A DNA stretch of 62,265 nt from SAR202 cluster bacterium (GCA_013204585.1 JABMNL010000051.1:1-62265), one strand, 5' to 3'; shown: positions 20,481 through 28,349, numbered from the stretch's first letter. Program-made: numbers and translations. Notes: generated by a model from the sequence alone, not told the origin.

Positions 20481-21429
20481 ATGCCTCCTGGAAATAGAAA
20501 TAACCCTAAAAGAGCCGCTTCTTCGGAGTCTCAATATTCCCTCGTGGAATTCATGCGAGAGTACCCCGATGATGCTACGTGTCTTGAGACACTCTGGAGC
20601 AAACGGTACTCGCCTGATGGCGAACATGCCGACTGCCCTAAGTGCGAGACGGTTCGCCCATTCAAACGGTACGAGACGGGACAACAACGGCAGTCGTGGA
20701 CTTGTACTGCCTGTGGGCACCATCTTCACCCCACCGCTGGAACCATCTTCCACAAGTCGTCCACTTCCCTCCACCTGTGGTACTACGCCATGTACCTGAT
20801 GACCAGCACTCGATGCGGGATATCCGCTAAGCAACTTGAGCGAGAGCTTGGTGTTACTTACAAGACGGCTTGGAGAATCGCCAAGGTAATCCGTGCAGAA
20901 CTCATGGAACAGACTGACGAACCGCTGGACGGCACTGTGGAAATGGATGAGACGTTCTTTGGTGGTAAAGCCGCCAATATGCACCATGATAAGAGACAAC
21001 GCCTCGGTGGACGTGGTACGGCTGGCAAACAGCCCGTATTCGGCATGGTCGAGCGAAAGGGTAAAGTAGTAGCCGTGACGGTTCCTAACACGAGTCGGGC
21101 TACCCTGATGCCGCACATTACAGAGCGAGTGCTTCCGACTGCCACCGTCTACACCGACGAAATGAGTTCTTACGACCCTTTTGGGGAAGTCGGGGTTCAA
21201 CCATGACCGAGTTAATCACTCGGCCAAAGTCTACGTAAGTGGGGATGTTCACACGAACAAGATTGAGGGCTTCTGGTCTCTCGTGAAACGTGGAATTGAC
21301 GGTGTCTACCACTCTGTATCGACTAAACATCTTCAGGGTTACCTGAATGAGTATGCTTGGCGATACAACCATCGGGATGATGGTCGGGCGATGTTAGAGT
21401 TAGTCCTTCTTCGGGCGGCTGGCCGGTGA
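20481..21429 (+). pseudogene. IS1595 (ISXO2-like) transposase, split by a frameshift
   Basis: DDE/N-type transposase. An N-terminal zinc ribbon (CPKC...CTACGHHLHPTAGTIF) is followed by the ISXO2 catalytic domain with Asp in MDETFFGGK, Asp in TVYTDEMSSYD and the HTNKIEGFWSLVKRG block. Reading is continuous in one frame to about 21178 (YDPF), then continues in the +1 frame as GKSGFNHDRVNHSAK to the TGA at 21427-21429. Removing one T from the CCTTTTGGGG tract at about 21175-21185 restores a full protein of about 315 residues. This may be a disabling indel, a sequencing error or recoding; there is no canonical slippery site for a -1 shift. Confidence 0.88.
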
Positions 21430-21543
21430 TTTCTTCTCCGGCTTCGCCACCTTGTCTAAGTTCGTCTCGAACTCTTCCTTTGTGGGCACGGGAATCTCGT
21501 GCCCCTTCGGTGTTTTCTGAGTCTCCGATTTCTTTTTACTCAT
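21400..21543 (-). CDS. 47-residue basic ORF inside the IS1595-type element
   Basis: An ATG-to-TAA frame on the minus strand (begins MSKKKSETQKTPKGHEIPVP, ends SRPKKD), overlapping the last 30 bp of the transposase antisense. The composition is strongly basic and hydrophilic with no membrane segment. From memory, short KTPKGHEIPVP-type ORFs occur elsewhere in bacterial genomes, but I cannot name a function. It points away from the 242-residue passenger gene. Confidence 0.5.
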   Translation of the reverse strand: MSKKKSETQKTPKGHEIPVPTKEEFETNLDKVAKPEKKSPASRPKKD

Positions 21544-21559
21544 AGTCATAGTTTAACTC

Positions 21560-22288
21560 ATGAATGAACTCGACGGTGTCAGGGTCAAGATAGCAAGGGC
21601 CAAAAAACATCTGGTAGAACTCAAAGGGGGACTCGACGATTGGCGAGTATTGGAACCATACCCCATCGTCGTCGAGATTGAGCCGGATTCCCGCGATCAG
21701 TTGTGGAAGGTGGGAAGCGAGCCAATCTCTCCCCCTGCCTTTCCTGTTATTGGGGACATCCTCTTTAATCTCCGCTCGGCACTCGACCATCTTGCTTGGC
21801 AACTCGTCTTGAAGGCTAACGGTGTCCCTGACCACCGGACTGAATTCCCTATCTTTAACGACCCCGACCGCTGGAAGCGGGAATCGCCCCGCAAAATGTT
21901 GGGCATGAATCAAGCTATACAGGACCGAATCAAGGCACTTCAGCCTTGCTTCAGCAGTCACAAGAACCGGAAGAAGGCCATTTGGGGACTCCAAGAGTAC
22001 GGGAACACGGATAAGCACCGCACACTCTTGGTCGTTCCCGTTAGTACCCAAGATATGCTCTGGCAACCTGGCGGTAGACCCACCTACACTCACGAAGGGC
22101 CGGTGCAAAAAGAGACAATACTTGCCAGTTTCGCCGACAGTGAATATCAATCCGAGTTCCGCGCTATGGCAAGCATAGCGTTCAATGACCCCCCCTTGGC
22201 GGGCAAGGATGCTTACCTCACTCTCCACTTCATCGAATACGTGGTCAGCACCCTCGTTGACGATTTCGAGAGAGCATTCTTCCAGTAA
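21560..22288 (+). CDS. Hypothetical passenger protein of the IS1595-type element
   Basis: A 242-residue soluble protein. The most distinctive parts are GDILFNLRSALDHLAWQLVL near residue 75 and LQEYGNTDKHRTLLVV near residue 150. I recall a widespread uncharacterised family with this LRSALDHLAWQL / DKHR pairing; no function is known to me. It lies entirely within the element between the transposase and the right inverted repeat, so it is a passenger gene. A longer antisense frame across the same DNA has no protein-like features and was dismissed. Confidence 0.75.
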   Translation: MNELDGVRVKIARAKKHLVELKGGLDDWRVLEPYPIVVEIEPDSRDQLWKVGSEPISPPAFPVIGDILFNLRSALDHLAWQLVLKANGVPDHRTEFPIFNDPDRWKRESPRKMLGMNQAIQDRIKALQPCFSSHKNRKKAIWGLQEYGNTDKHRTLLVVPVSTQDMLWQPGGRPTYTHEGPVQKETILASFADSEYQSEFRAMASIAFNDPPLAGKDAYLTLHFIEYVVSTLVDDFERAFFQ

Positions 22289-22342
22289 CTGCCGTTTGAT
22301 AGAGTAGTTTTGATTCCCCTCTACAGACATGGGATACTCACC

Positions 22343-22351
22343 TTTATGAAA
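22343..22351. repeat. right target-site duplication of the IS1595-type element
   Basis: TTTATGAAA, an exact copy of 20085-20093, directly adjoining the right inverted repeat. Confidence 0.8.
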
Positions 22352-22395
22352 GGGGGAAGTTTGTTGCTCCTTAAAATTGGTTTACCACGGGCGGT

Positions 22396-22420
22396 GGTTC
22401 GACGGGCTCACCATGAACGG
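22396..22420. repeat. interspersed repeat fragment GGTTCGACGGGCTCACCATG
   Basis: It resembles the GGTTCGACAAGCTCACCATGAG-type interspersed sequences common in some bacterial genomes. It lies in the gene-free 22.35-22.61 kb stretch with a palindrome and another repeat fragment. Confidence 0.45.
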
Positions 22421-22459
22421 ATTATGGAAACGGTTGGCCTAGCGAGATTGGTTTTACGA

Positions 22460-22497
22460 AAGTAGGGGCGTCCTGATTAATCAGGACGCCCCTACTT
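22460..22497. repeat. 38-bp perfect palindrome
   Basis: AAGTAGGGGCGTCCTGATT followed directly by its exact reverse complement AATCAGGACGCCCCTACTT. No loop and no T-run, so not a clear terminator. It lies between the IS element and the CMD-family gene. Confidence 0.9.
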
Positions 22498-22615
22498 GTA
22501 TCCAAGGTATTTTGTGCGTCTATACCGCTCATCTTGAGCTCCGACCGAAGGTCGAGAGTCTCGATGGAATCGGACTTGTCGAAGGACGCGCTTCGGCCAT
22601 AATTACAGAACGAGG

Positions 22616-23164
22616 TTACTCGGGGATTTCGGCGACCATGCCTTCGCCTAATTCCACGTCTAGGGTGGCTAGAACCTGGGCCACCAGCATGTAGTGGCCG
22701 ACCAGCACGGCCAGGTGCAGGGTGTCCTGTTCGCCGAACCGCTCTACCAGGGCTTTGTAGGTGGCGTCGCTGACCTTGTGCTTCTGTAGCAATTCTTTTA
22801 CGTAGCCGACCAGCAGCAGCTCGTCGCCGGATAGACCGGCGGGAGCGGTGCCGGTGGCGATGGCTTTGATGGTCTCGTCGGATACGCCAGCCGCGCGGGC
22901 CAGCCTGGCGTGGGCTGAGAACTCGTACTGGGACTGCATTTCCTTGGCGGTGGTGATGATGACGGTCTCTTTCAGGGCTTCGGGGATTCCAAACTCGTAG
23001 CGCACGAAGGCGCCAGTGTCGGCCACGCGAGCGGCGAGCTTCGGGCTGTGGAGTAATACTCCGTAAGGCCCACGAATGCTGCCTCGGGTGCCTACGATGG
23101 AGTCGAAGTATTCGTAATCCTCGGGTTTTAGCTGGTCGCGGGTTACGGCGGATAATCTAGCCAT
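22616..23164 (-). CDS. Carboxymuconolactone decarboxylase (CMD/AhpD-like) family protein
   Basis: A 182-residue all-helical protein of the CMD superfamily (NSPKLA-like LLHSPKLAARVADTGAFVRY, then LKETVIITTAKEMQSQYEFSAHARLARAAG). The CxxC of peroxidase-active AhpD is absent (the segment reads FSAHARLA), so a redox role is unlikely and a decarboxylase-like or unknown role is more plausible. Next to it on the same strand is an SMP-30 lactonase gene, a partnership that would fit lactone/dicarboxylate catabolism. Confidence 0.88.
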   Translation of the reverse strand: MARLSAVTRDQLKPEDYEYFDSIVGTRGSIRGPYGVLLHSPKLAARVADTGAFVRYEFGIPEALKETVIITTAKEMQSQYEFSAHARLARAAGVSDETIKAIATGTAPAGLSGDELLLVGYVKELLQKHKVSDATYKALVERFGEQDTLHLAVLVGHYMLVAQVLATLDVELGEGMVAEIPE

Positions 23165-23219
23165 TCTATTTCTCCTTTTTGGTGTGATGGGCTTTCAGAT
23201 TTGATTGCCGAGGGGAGCT

Positions 23220-23257
23220 CCCCCATCCTAGCCTTCCCCCGGCGCGGGGGAAGGGAC
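23220..23257. repeat. intergenic palindromic repeat, CCCCATCCTAGCCTTCCCCC family
   Basis: Copy between the CMD and SMP-30 genes: CCCCATCCTAGCCTTCCCCC, short spacer, GGGGGAAGGGA. Same family as at 14604 and 52311. Confidence 0.85.
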
Positions 23258-23290
23258 AGCACGGCGTTGCCGCGCCCCTAATTCGGTTTA

Positions 23291-24202
23291 TTAGCCCTTT
23301 TTGACGGCGGGGACGGGGTTGCCGGGGATGTTTACGTTTACGGAACCCAGGTGGTTGCGACTGGTGAAGTAGAGGGTCTTCCAGTCGTCGCCGCCGAAGG
23401 CCAGGTTGGTGGTGGCGGTAGCGCCGTGATTGACCCGACCCAGTTTCTTGCCGGTGGGGTCGATTATGTACAGGCCACCGGAGCCGCCGCAGTAGATGTT
23501 GCCTTCAATGTCTACTTTCATTCCATCAGGAACGCCCGGTTCGTCGCCGGTGAGATCAACCAAAACCTTGTCGCTCTGCTTGGCCAGGGTGCCGTTGGGT
23601 TGGACCTCGAAGGAACGAATGTGGCCCCTGCGGGAGTCGTTGATGTAAAGGATGCTCTCGTCAGGGGAGAACATTAGCCCGTTGGGGACGATGAAATCTC
23701 CCATTAGCAGCGTCATGGTACCCAAGTCCGGAGAGACCCGGTAGACGCCGGAGAAGGTTAGGTCCCACTGCTCTGCGGGTAGGGGGCTGGTCCAGGGGTC
23801 GGTGAAATAGATGCTGCCGTCCGACTTCACAATCACGTCGTTGGGCCGGTTCAGGCGGCGTCCCTGGAAGCTGTTGGCGACAACCGTGGTGCTGCCGTCC
23901 AACTCTTGGCGGGCGACACGTCGGCTATCGTGTTCCGCCGACAGCAAACGGCCTTGCAGGTCGCGGGTCAGGCCGTTGGCACGGTTGGTCGGTTCTTGAA
24001 ACACCTCGGCCTTTCCGCCGGGGGTGTATTTCATGCGACGGTTGTTGTGGATGTCGCTGAATAGCAGGTAACCGCCCTCTTTCCACCAAAGCGGCCCTTC
24101 TGCCGGGCCTTCTGCGCCGCCAAAGCCGTCAGCCAGTTCTAGGATGGGCTCGTCGGTAGAAATAATCTTGGACAGTTCTGGGGCATATTGCTCTATGGGC
24201 AT
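23291..24202 (-). CDS. SMP-30/gluconolactonase family protein
   Basis: A 303-residue six-bladed beta-propeller hydrolase of the SMP-30/gluconolactonase/LRE family, expected to open a lactone ring with a bound divalent metal. Visible: EGPLWWKEGGYLLFSDI (metal Glu), GRLLSAEHDSRRV, RLNRPNDVIVKSDGSIYFTDP (metal Asn), FIVPNGLMFSPDESILYINDS and VPDGMKVDIEGNIYCG (metal/catalytic Asp). No signal peptide is seen. It lies upstream of the CMD gene on the same strand. Confidence 0.92.
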   Translation of the reverse strand: MPIEQYAPELSKIISTDEPILELADGFGGAEGPAEGPLWWKEGGYLLFSDIHNNRRMKYTPGGKAEVFQEPTNRANGLTRDLQGRLLSAEHDSRRVARQELDGSTTVVANSFQGRRLNRPNDVIVKSDGSIYFTDPWTSPLPAEQWDLTFSGVYRVSPDLGTMTLLMGDFIVPNGLMFSPDESILYINDSRRGHIRSFEVQPNGTLAKQSDKVLVDLTGDEPGVPDGMKVDIEGNIYCGGSGGLYIIDPTGKKLGRVNHGATATTNLAFGGDDWKTLYFTSRNHLGSVNVNIPGNPVPAVKKG

Positions 24203-24442
24203 GTTCCCCTCCTTTTGATTCGGGTTAGTTCGGGCTTTTTATGTCGTTTATGTCAGCCTAGGGTCCGAAATTACTGGGGCATTATAATACGAAATCCAAG
24301 CGTGCGGACTGGGGTGCAAAACAGCGCTCGTGCCACCGGCGCTCGGGCCAGCTTGACGAGGCTCGCCGGGTGGACTATTCTCCCCATAATCTGGCGTACG
24401 CCACACCTAATTTGCGCCTCAATTTGTTAAGGAGGCACACCC

Positions 24443-24799
24443 ATGGCCCTGAAGCTAAACCACGTCCATTTGAAGTCCCCAGACCCCATCGCAACCGCCC
24501 AGTTTTACATCGACACCCTAGGGGCAAGGAAGGTCGCTGACATTGGCGACATCGGCGTGCGCTTGAACCTGCACGGTCTGACTTTAAACATAACCACCCA
24601 CATTGCGTCCCAGACCAGGGAACAGAAATACGGAATGGAGCACATTGCCATTGACGCCGACGACATTGAAGGCATGATTGCAGACCTGAAAAAGAACGGC
24701 GCCAAGATATTAGAGGAGACCTCGATTTCGGGAGACCGCAAGGTGGTCTTCTTCGAAGGCCCCGACGGCGTGCAACTCGAATTTATTGAGAATAAGTAA
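24443..24799 (+). CDS. VOC family (glyoxalase/dioxygenase-like) protein
   Basis: A 118-residue vicinal-oxygen-chelate fold protein made of two beta-alpha-beta-beta-beta modules: LNHVHLKSPDPIATAQFYIDTLG at the N-terminus, then EHIAIDADDIEGMIADLKKNGAKI and the terminal metal Glu in FFEGPDGVQLEFIE. It probably binds a metal and acts on a small organic substrate that cannot be assigned. An AAGGAGG box lies 7 nt before the ATG. It is followed 23 nt later by the NIPSNAP gene, suggesting an operon. Confidence 0.9.
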   Translation: MALKLNHVHLKSPDPIATAQFYIDTLGARKVADIGDIGVRLNLHGLTLNITTHIASQTREQKYGMEHIAIDADDIEGMIADLKKNGAKILEETSISGDRKVVFFEGPDGVQLEFIENK

Positions 24800-24822
24800 C
24801 CCTAAAACCTAGGAGCAAAAGC

Positions 24823-25476
24823 ATGATTTACGAATCAAGGATTTATAAGGCTGTGCCTGGCAAACTGCCAGCAATTAACGCCCGGTTTGCCAACCACACC
24901 ATCGGCTTCTTCAATGAGTTCGACATCGGAGTCGTCGGTTTCTGGAACGACGAGATTGGGGCCAGCAACCAGTTGACCTACATTCTCAGCTTCGACAGCA
25001 TGGCCGACCGCGAGCAGAAATGGAACGGCTTCCAAAACCACAAGCCCTGGCACGAAGCGCGGGCCGAGACCGAGAAAAATGGGCCGCTGGTAGCCCAGGT
25101 CATTAACTCGTTCATGGAGTTGACGCCGTACTCACCTAAGCCTACTTTCAAGAACACGCTGCATGAAAAGCGGGTCTACGAGGCCATGCCCGGTAAACTG
25201 CCCGACCTGCACAACCGATTCTCCAATCACACCATGGCCCTGTTTGAGAACCACGGTATCGAGAACGTAGCCTACTGGACCGAGGTCGTGGGCACCAGCA
25301 ACCGATTAGTCTACATGCTGGGCTACCCAGACCTGGCTGCCAGGGAAAACGGCTGGGCTGGATTTCAGTCTGACCCCGCGTGGCAAAAAGCCAGAGCCGC
25401 GTCTGAAGAGAACGGAGCATTGGTGCGGGTTTCCAAACACTCCATGCTGCGTCTAACCGACTACTCACCCAGATAA
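24823..25476 (+). CDS. NIPSNAP family protein with two NIPSNAP domains
   Basis: A 217-residue protein with two tandem dimeric alpha/beta-barrel repeats: MIYESRIYKAVPGKLPAINARFANHT and, about 108 residues later, LHEKRVYEAMPGKLPDLHNRFSNHT. Each repeat has FxNH and a Trp-rich end (RENGWAGFQSDPAWQ). The family has no firmly known bacterial function. It sits between VOC and aminotransferase genes in the same direction, and an AGGAG box precedes the ATG. Confidence 0.92.
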   Translation: MIYESRIYKAVPGKLPAINARFANHTIGFFNEFDIGVVGFWNDEIGASNQLTYILSFDSMADREQKWNGFQNHKPWHEARAETEKNGPLVAQVINSFMELTPYSPKPTFKNTLHEKRVYEAMPGKLPDLHNRFSNHTMALFENHGIENVAYWTEVVGTSNRLVYMLGYPDLAARENGWAGFQSDPAWQKARAASEENGALVRVSKHSMLRLTDYSPR

Positions 25477-25591
25477 GCATCATCCCGTAACAAAGTTGTT
25501 ATCCATCGGCCTAGGCCTGCTCGGTTCCGGGCCGATGTGAATTTTGGGGCCAATCATTCGATGATTACCAATTACCGGGGGACCAATTTAC

Positions 25592-26752
25592 GTGGATATA
25601 GAACAGATTAGAAGCCAGATACCCGTGTTGGCACACACCGCCTACATGAACACCGGCTGGTCGGGGCCGCCGCCACGTCGAGTCGCACAAGCCATGAAGG
25701 ACCGCATTGACCTAGAGCTTGAGCAAGGGCCGATTATGCCCCAGGTGCTCCAAGCAGGCAGGGAGATTCAAGCCCAAGCACGAGAAGCGGCTGCACGCAT
25801 CTTCAATGCCACCTTGGACGAAGTATTGGTCACTCGGAACACCACCGAGGGCATCAATATTGTTCTCAGTGGGCTGGACTGGAAGCAGGGTGACGAGATT
25901 ATCATCTGCGACATGGAGCACGGCTCCGTGATTGCGCCCAGCCAGCTTGTGGCACAACGTTACGGCGCAGTTGTGCGAGTGGTGGATCTTAACGTTCAAG
26001 ATTCTAGTGAAGCGATCCTGACCAAGATTGAGGCTGCGTTCACGCCCAAAACGCGGATGGTTTTCGTCAGCCACATTCTGTACGCCACTGGCCGGCGCAT
26101 GCCCGCCGAGGAACTCAGGCGAATTACCAAGGACCGGGGAATCTTTTTAATGCTGGACGGGGCCCAGACCGGCGGTCACATCGAACTAGATATGGCCCGT
26201 TCGGGATTCGACTTCTATTCCATTCCCGGCCAAAAGTGGCTATTGGGCTATGAAGGTTCCGGCGCGTTATTCATCCGCCGCGACCACCTGGAAAGAGTCC
26301 ACCCGGCCCACACCGGGGGCCGTGGCATCGTCCGCCCGGCGGACGCGCACAACTTCCAGCCGGTGGCCGACACCATGGAAAAGTTCCTGGGTGGTTCCGT
26401 CAGCGTGCCGGTTCAGGCCGCATTCCTTGAAGCAACCAAGTTCATCGAAGAGATTGGCATCAAGAACATCGAACAGCGGAACATGGACTTGGCTGAATCT
26501 GCCAAGGCCAAACTATCCGAGATTCCCGGCGTTACAGTCACTTCGCCCTCAGAGCGGCGAGATTCGTCGGGACTGGTTAGCTTTGCCATCGCGGGTCAAG
26601 AACCGATTTCAGTGGTTGAACGTCTCTGGGCGAATCACCGACTGGTAGTGCGCCAAGTGGGACACCCAGCAGCGACGCGCGCTTCAATCCATTTCTTCAA
26701 CACCCAAGAAGAAATCGACCTGCTGGTCGGCGGCGTCCGCGAACTAGTCTAA
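25592..26752 (+). CDS. Class V PLP-dependent aminotransferase / desulfurase-like
   Basis: A 386-residue fold-type I PLP enzyme. Motifs: VTRNTTEGINIVLSGL, EHGSVIAPSQL, MVFVSHILYATGRRMPAEEL, LMLDGAQTGGHIELDM (PLP Asp) and SIPGQKWLLGYEGSGALFI (Schiff-base Lys). It belongs to the cysteine-desulfurase/isopenicillin-N-epimerase-like branch. No conserved C-terminal active-site Cys loop was recognised, so a cysteine desulfurase role is unlikely. The start is GTG. It follows the NIPSNAP gene by 115 nt. Confidence 0.9.
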   Translation: MDIEQIRSQIPVLAHTAYMNTGWSGPPPRRVAQAMKDRIDLELEQGPIMPQVLQAGREIQAQAREAAARIFNATLDEVLVTRNTTEGINIVLSGLDWKQGDEIIICDMEHGSVIAPSQLVAQRYGAVVRVVDLNVQDSSEAILTKIEAAFTPKTRMVFVSHILYATGRRMPAEELRRITKDRGIFLMLDGAQTGGHIELDMARSGFDFYSIPGQKWLLGYEGSGALFIRRDHLERVHPAHTGGRGIVRPADAHNFQPVADTMEKFLGGSVSVPVQAAFLEATKFIEEIGIKNIEQRNMDLAESAKAKLSEIPGVTVTSPSERRDSSGLVSFAIAGQEPISVVERLWANHRLVVRQVGHPAATRASIHFFNTQEEIDLLVGGVRELV

Positions 26753-26773
26753 CCCCACCAATTCGCATCAACC

Positions 26774-26799
26774 GCGCCGGAGGACAAACCCTCCGGCGC
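26774..26799 (+). terminator. probable terminator after the class V aminotransferase gene
   Basis: A strong stem GCGCCGGAGG/CCTCCGGCGC with loop ACAAAC, 22 nt after the stop. The downstream tract is pyrimidine-rich (TAACCTCTTCTCTCCC) rather than pure T, so termination efficiency is unsure. Confidence 0.6.
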
Positions 26800-26843
26800 T
26801 AACCTCTTCTCTCCCTCTGGCCCCTCCTATTTGGGTCCTTTCT

Positions 26844-26945
26844 TCCAAGTAACTGACTCCTCCAAGTAACTGACTCCTCCGGGTAACTGACTCCTCCGGG
26901 TAACTGACTCCTCCGGGTAACTGACTCCTCCGGGTAACTAAATCC
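26844..26945. repeat. 17-bp tandem repeat, six copies, upstream of the universal stress gene
   Basis: Six contiguous units TCC(A/G)(A/G)GTAACTGACTCC; the first two have AA, the next three GG, and the last is degenerate (TCCGGGTAACTAAATCC). They lie 125-226 bp upstream of the universal stress protein gene and could be spaced protein-binding sites. Confidence 0.95.
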
Positions 26946-27069
26946 TCCGGCAGGTCAAAACCCCGGTTGTACCGGCCATTTGGGCTGATTATCTAGTACT
27001 TACGGCCCTATTGCAGATAGGGGTTATGGGAGAACATGACATTGAAAAACTTGGGAGGAGGACTCCGAT

Positions 27070-28017
27070 ATGTACGACAAGATTCTGGTACCACTGGACG
27101 GTACCAAGACCGCCGAGACGATTTTACCCAACGTGGTCAGACTGGCCCGCGAGTCCAAAGCCAAGGTAGTGCTGATTACGGTCGAAACCCCCACTCCAAC
27201 CGCCGGCAGAGCCCACTCATCGAACAACAGATTGGGCAACGGATTGGGCAACGGATTGGGCAACGAATTGGGCAACGCTCCGGCGACGCTGGAGAAGACA
27301 GACCCCCAGATGAAAGCATACATGGACAGCGCCGCCAGCATGCTGGCCGGGCTGGGCGTAACAGCAACGACGGTTACGACAACCGGTGACCCGGCAGAAG
27401 AAATTCTGGCCTACTCCTTGAAGCACGGTTGCGACCTCATTGCCATGTCCACCCGTGGCCGCTCGGCCTTGCGCCGGGGCCTGATGGGCAGCGTAACCGA
27501 CGCCGTTGTGCGGTCGTCTCATGTGCCGGTACTGGCCGTCGGACCCAAGAGTGTTGAAGGCAAAGACCTGGACGGTGCCATCCGCAGCGTTGCCGTTCCC
27601 CTGGACGGGTCGGAGACGGCAGAGGCAGTCTTGCCCCATGTGGAAAGGCTAGCCGAGTTGCTGTCGCTGGAAGTGGTGCTACTGCGAGTGGTTCGCTTGG
27701 TTCCTTGGGCCTACGGTGCCCACGAGAGAGTGCCTCTAGACACCACCGACATCGAGCAGGCATTGGAGACCGAAGCCGCTGAATACCTCGGCGTCATTGA
27801 GGCAAGGCTCAAGGCCAAGGGCATCAAATGCCGCAGCGAGGTGATGCACGGGGTGCCATGGGACAAAATCGTGTCCTTCGTCGGCAAGAACGACGAAATG
27901 ATGGTGGCCATATCCACCCATGCCCGGTCTGGAATTACCCGACTGGTATTGGGCAGCGTGGCCGACATGGTTATCCGATCACTGGAGACGCCAGCGTTAG
28001 TAGTACGGCCTCTCTAG
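27070..28017 (+). CDS. Universal stress protein with two USP domains
   Basis: A 315-residue tandem UspA protein. Domain 1 begins MYDKILVPLDGTKTAETILPNV and ends near residue 158 with the nucleotide-binding pattern MSTRGRSALRRGLMGSVTDAVVRSSHVPVLAVGP. Domain 2 begins VAVPLDGSETAEAVLPHVE and ends with STHARSGITRLVLGSVADMVIRSLETPALVVRPL. Both keep the G-2x-G-9x-G(S/T) ATP-binding motif. In domain 1 a 12-bp DNA repeat encodes a (LGNG)n loop at about residues 55-70. A GGAGGAGG box precedes the ATG. Confidence 0.95.
   Translation: MYDKILVPLDGTKTAETILPNVVRLARESKAKVVLITVETPTPTAGRAHSSNNRLGNGLGNGLGNELGNAPATLEKTDPQMKAYMDSAASMLAGLGVTATTVTTTGDPAEEILAYSLKHGCDLIAMSTRGRSALRRGLMGSVTDAVVRSSHVPVLAVGPKSVEGKDLDGAIRSVAVPLDGSETAEAVLPHVERLAELLSLEVVLLRVVRLVPWAYGAHERVPLDTTDIEQALETEAAEYLGVIEARLKAKGIKCRSEVMHGVPWDKIVSFVGKNDEMMVAISTHARSGITRLVLGSVADMVIRSLETPALVVRPL
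27231..27278 (+). repeat. in-frame 12-bp tandem repeat within the USP gene
   Basis: Four copies of ATTGGGCAACG(G/A/C) coding for a repeated Leu-Gly-Asn-Gly loop. The unit length is a multiple of three, so slippage would change loop length without breaking the frame. Confidence 0.9.
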
Positions 28018-28028
28018 TTCCCACAGAT

Positions 28029-28067
28029 GGCCCCGAACCGTGACCCTAATCACCACGGTCCGGGGCC
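28029..28067 (+). other. strong hairpin after the USP gene
   Basis: GGCCCCGAACCGTG pairs with CCACGGTCCGGGGCC, 11 nt after the USP stop. No T-run follows, so it may be an RNA-stabilising or factor-dependent stop element. Confidence 0.6.
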
Positions 28068-28330
28068 GGTACGGGACTGGTTGTGACCAATGGCCCATAA
28101 ATTAGATGACCATTGGCCCTGATTCAGGTCGGCAATCGCAGCTAGAATCGTCAAATAGCTGGGCAAACATTTTGGTTTGGGCGCCATTCCGGGATTCGCA
28201 TATCCCAGGATAGGGCGCGTAGTAACGGCGCTGAGTTGTACCGTCTTTCCTCCCAAGGACTGGGTACGGTTCGGTGCCATAGGTTGGAGGCCTCACCGCC
28301 GGGGGTATTGGTGAGGCCTCTAGTCTTTTT
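28068..28330 (+). ncRNA. possible structured RNA ending in an intrinsic terminator
   Basis: A gene-free stretch between the USP and deacetylase genes. It contains several short inverted repeats (CCAATGG...CCATTGG near 28090-28125; GGGAT...ATCCC near 28191-28205; ACCGT...ACGGT near 28239-28270) and ends with the stem GAGGCCTCACC/GGTGAGGCCTC and a T-rich tail on the plus strand. No protein frame looks real. It could be an independent small RNA or the long 3' UTR of the USP gene. I do not recognise a known RNA family. Confidence 0.3.
28287..28330 (+). terminator. intrinsic terminator (plus strand)
   Basis: An 11-bp perfect stem GAGGCCTCACC/GGTGAGGCCTC followed by TAGTCTTTTT. There is no equivalent T-run on the minus strand, so it is directional. 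Confidence 0.8.
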
Positions 28331-28349
28331 AGGCCTGAAGGGTACTCGC

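Larger units (their letters stand above)
20094..22342. mobile_element. IS1595-family element with passenger genes
   Basis: The 2.25-kb element starts GGTAACTATACCTTGACTG and its other end, read inward, starts GGTGAGTATCCCATGTCTG. The ends match at 16 of the 22 positions after the GG, giving imperfect terminal inverted repeats that begin with GG as in IS1595 elements. The 9-bp direct repeat TTTATGAAA flanks it exactly. Inside are an 84-residue ORF, a two-frame transposase, a 47-residue antisense ORF and a 242-residue hypothetical protein. The intact duplication suggests a fairly recent insertion downstream of the FAD/Fe-S oxidase gene. Confidence 0.88.

Noticed and set aside
20466..21200. Long minus-strand frame antisense to the transposase
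   Set aside because: No recognisable domain, no ribosome-binding site, and the plus strand encodes a clear transposase.
21536..22330. 264-codon minus-strand frame antisense to the IS passenger gene
   Set aside because: The plus-strand protein has a coherent family-like sequence; the antisense frame has not.
26844..26945. Possible CRISPR array
   Set aside because: Repeats are directly adjacent with no spacers and no cas genes are present; it is a simple tandem repeat.
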